DNA of 64,000 nucleotides from the NCBI GenBank assembly GCA_001464915.1, contig LNED01000013.1, positions 1-64,000 of the forward strand, given 5' to 3'. The stretch's first letter is position 1. Every line of letters starts with the position of its first letter. This document shows, piece after piece, positions 62,719 through 64,000 of the stretch. The notes under the pieces were generated by a model. That model ran no database searches, had not been told where the DNA came from, and was given only the letters and a program-made list of their open reading frames with translations. The translations under genes and the position numbers were made by a program. Source of the stretch: Sphingomonadales bacterium Ga0077531. Lineage in GTDB: Bacteria; Pseudomonadota; Alphaproteobacteria; Sphingomonadales; Sphingomonadaceae.

Positions 62719-63729
62719 ATGATTAGATTGGGTCGTAGTCTCGCATTCGTGATCGGATGCGCTCTTCTTTCAGCGTGCGGGGGCGAGGATAACGGCAAGC
62801 CGCCGCCGACCGGAGGCGGAGGGACACCAACCCCGACACCCACGCCGACCCCGACGCCGACGCCGACGCCATCCTATCCGCTGTTTTCAGCGCTGACGGG
62901 CGATCAGCAGTTTTCAAGCGCCTGCGCCGGGACGACGGAACAGGGCGGCCAGATCGCCGCCCTCACCGATGTCGGTTTCATCCGGTCGAGCACCTTCCCG
63001 TTGGCGATCGATCACGATTTCCTGTCGGGCACCAACAGTTGGCGGATCGCAAGCCGCTCGCCCGATGGTGTGGATTACACCAATACCTTCGGGCCGGCGG
63101 ACGTCATCACGACGGCCCAGCCCAACACGGTCGCATACCGGCAGGTGGACGCCAATAATTTCGGCAACCGCTTTGCGATCACCCAGCCAACATTGGGTGC
63201 CATCAACGCGGAATATGTTCGGGCCACCCGTGTTTTGGTCCGTCCGGGCAGCGTTCTCATCAACGCTTTCTGTGTCATCGGGGTGCCGACGCTGCTCACC
63301 GATCGTCCGTCGACATCGGTTTCCTACACGCAGTTCGCCTATAACGCGACGGCCTTCATCACCGACCGGACAACGCTCGCGCGGCGACAATTCGATATCA
63401 GCGAAAGCACCGCACAGCTCACCGCCAATCCCACCACTGGCGCGATCAATGTCACTCTGACGATCATCGGCCGCGAATTCCTCGCGGGCGGCGCGCTCGC
63501 CACCACTACGACCCCGCTCGGCACCTATGCCGGGCAATCGGGCATCGACGGGACCCAGCAGAGCTTCGCGGCGCCCTTGAACCGCCAACCGGACGGTTCG
63601 GTCGGCGGCGGCTTCTCAGGCTGGTTTTTTGGGCCACAAGGGCGCGAGGCGGGCCTCGCCTTCAGCTTCAGGATCATCGACGGGAATAATGATCTGGCGC
63701 TGGGCGGCTCTCTCACCGCACGCCGCTGA
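62719..63729 (+). CDS. Surface lipoprotein with a Thr-Pro linker and a TbpB-like beta-rich domain
   Basis: 336 residues from the ATG at 62719, with GGAGGA upstream; the track start at 62659 is in the leader. Signal peptide and lipobox (CALLSACGG) point to an outer-membrane lipoprotein. A (TP)n stretch (TPTPTPTPTPTPTPTP) forms an extended linker, followed by about 260 residues of beta-rich sequence. The end GGGFSGWFFGPQGREAGLAFSFRIIDGNNDLALGGSL follows the 'G-x-F-x-G-P-x-x-x-E-x-G' pattern of transferrin-binding-protein-B-like barrels and Slam-exported surface lipoproteins. The family call is moderate; ligand unknown. Confidence 0.75.
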   Translation: MIRLGRSLAFVIGCALLSACGGEDNGKPPPTGGGGTPTPTPTPTPTPTPTPSYPLFSALTGDQQFSSACAGTTEQGGQIAALTDVGFIRSSTFPLAIDHDFLSGTNSWRIASRSPDGVDYTNTFGPADVITTAQPNTVAYRQVDANNFGNRFAITQPTLGAINAEYVRATRVLVRPGSVLINAFCVIGVPTLLTDRPSTSVSYTQFAYNATAFITDRTTLARRQFDISESTAQLTANPTTGAINVTLTIIGREFLAGGALATTTTPLGTYAGQSGIDGTQQSFAAPLNRQPDGSVGGGFSGWFFGPQGREAGLAFSFRIIDGNNDLALGGSLTARR

Positions 63730-63788
63730 CCCCTTGCATTCCTCTCCCCTTGCGCTAGCCGACGAGGCCAGTTGCAAGGGAGAGCACA

Positions 63789-64000
63789 ATGGGCGGCACG
63801 CCTGACCAGACTTTTGCCGAGGTGGTGCTCGGTCGGCGTTCTATTCGCGGGTATCTGGACAAGCCGGTGCCGCGCGCGCTGATCGAAGAGGTGCTGACGT
63901 TGGCGATGCGTTCGCCCACTTCGATGAACACGCAGCCATGGCATTTCCATGTGATCACCGGCGAACCGCTCGACCGCATCCGGCGCGGCAATACCGAACG
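63789..64000 (+). CDS. Nitroreductase family protein, N-terminal part (cut by window end)
   Basis: Not in the ORF track. From the ATG at 63789 (AGGGAGA upstream) it reads MGGTPDQTFAEVVLGRRSIR, then GYLDKPVPRALIEEVLTLAMRSPTSMNTQPWHFHVITGEPL and is open at the edge. The RRSIR...A..SPTS.N.QPWHF pattern is the FMN-binding start of the nitroreductase family, which reduces nitroaromatics, quinones or other electrophiles with NAD(P)H. About 70 codons are visible, roughly the first third. Specific function not decidable. Confidence 0.85.
   Translation, partial: MGGTPDQTFAEVVLGRRSIRGYLDKPVPRALIEEVLTLAMRSPTSMNTQPWHFHVITGEPLDRIRRGNTE

Noticed and set aside
62839-62877. TP-repeat DNA as a non-coding microsatellite
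   Set aside because: It is in frame in the lipoprotein and forms a typical surface-protein linker; kept as a feature of that gene.

Overview
The window looks like an alphaproteobacterial chromosome of the order Sphingomonadales, most likely Erythrobacteraceae (Erythrobacter/Porphyrobacter-like). This rests on high GC, the 5-aminolevulinate synthase (C4) route to heme, the tsaE-amgK-murU-addB-addA-trxA order, a DivL-type cell-cycle kinase, short Flp pilins and several abundant sphingomonad-type palindromic intergenic repeats. No prophage, plasmid backbone, IS element or CRISPR array is visible. Almost everything is housekeeping, with a few accessory insertions. The species assignment is inference from gene content.

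Layout. 1-7 kb: a truncated type I secretion ABC transporter gene, a TauE/SafE permease, secA, a small secreted protein, then argJ and an inositol-monophosphatase-family gene on the other strand. 6.7-18.2 kb: a long minus-strand run divL-tsaE-amgK-murU-addB-addA-trxA in which most neighbours overlap by 4-8 bases; it joins cell-cycle signalling, tRNA t6A synthesis, peptidoglycan recycling and double-strand-break repair. 18.2-22.3 kb: ahcY with a palindromic operator, a peroxiredoxin, folE, a small metallopeptidase and tRNA-Arg(ACG). 22.4-31.2 kb: mutT, two Flp pilins, an M48 protease lipoprotein, accA, xerD, an uncharacterised secreted protein with a small membrane partner, then aroK-aroB-GNAT on the plus strand.

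31.3-43.4 kb is a one-direction block for propionyl-CoA breakdown: pccA, pccB, methylmalonyl-CoA epimerase and methylmalonyl-CoA mutase feed propionyl-CoA into succinyl-CoA. Biotin synthase (cofactor of the carboxylase), a PaaG-like hydratase, an esterase, a DUF3445 heme oxidase-like protein and an LprI-like protein lie within it. An AT-rich ORF of unknown function is inserted cleanly between pccB and mce. 43.4-48.4 kb: a DAO-family oxidoreductase, an SDR, glutathione reductase and an RhlE-type helicase. 48.5-52.7 kb: pgi and the lepB-rnc-era operon. 52.8-53.5 kb: a FISUMP-domain secreted protein, unusual for this group. 53.6-60.2 kb: minus-strand plsY-dprA-two membrane proteins-topA-unknown-response regulator. 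60.3-64 kb: murI, hemA, a surface lipoprotein with a Thr-Pro linker and a nitroreductase cut by the window end.

Points most worth a second look: the AT-rich insert in the propionate operon; a palindromic repeat between plsY and murI whose two ends supply the ribosome binding sites of both divergent TTG-start genes; a perfect hairpin that buries the pccA ribosome binding site ahead of a TTG start; the DivL histidine-to-tyrosine replacement; a SahR-like operator at ahcY; and the FISUMP gene. I did not find a convincing new multi-gene system.
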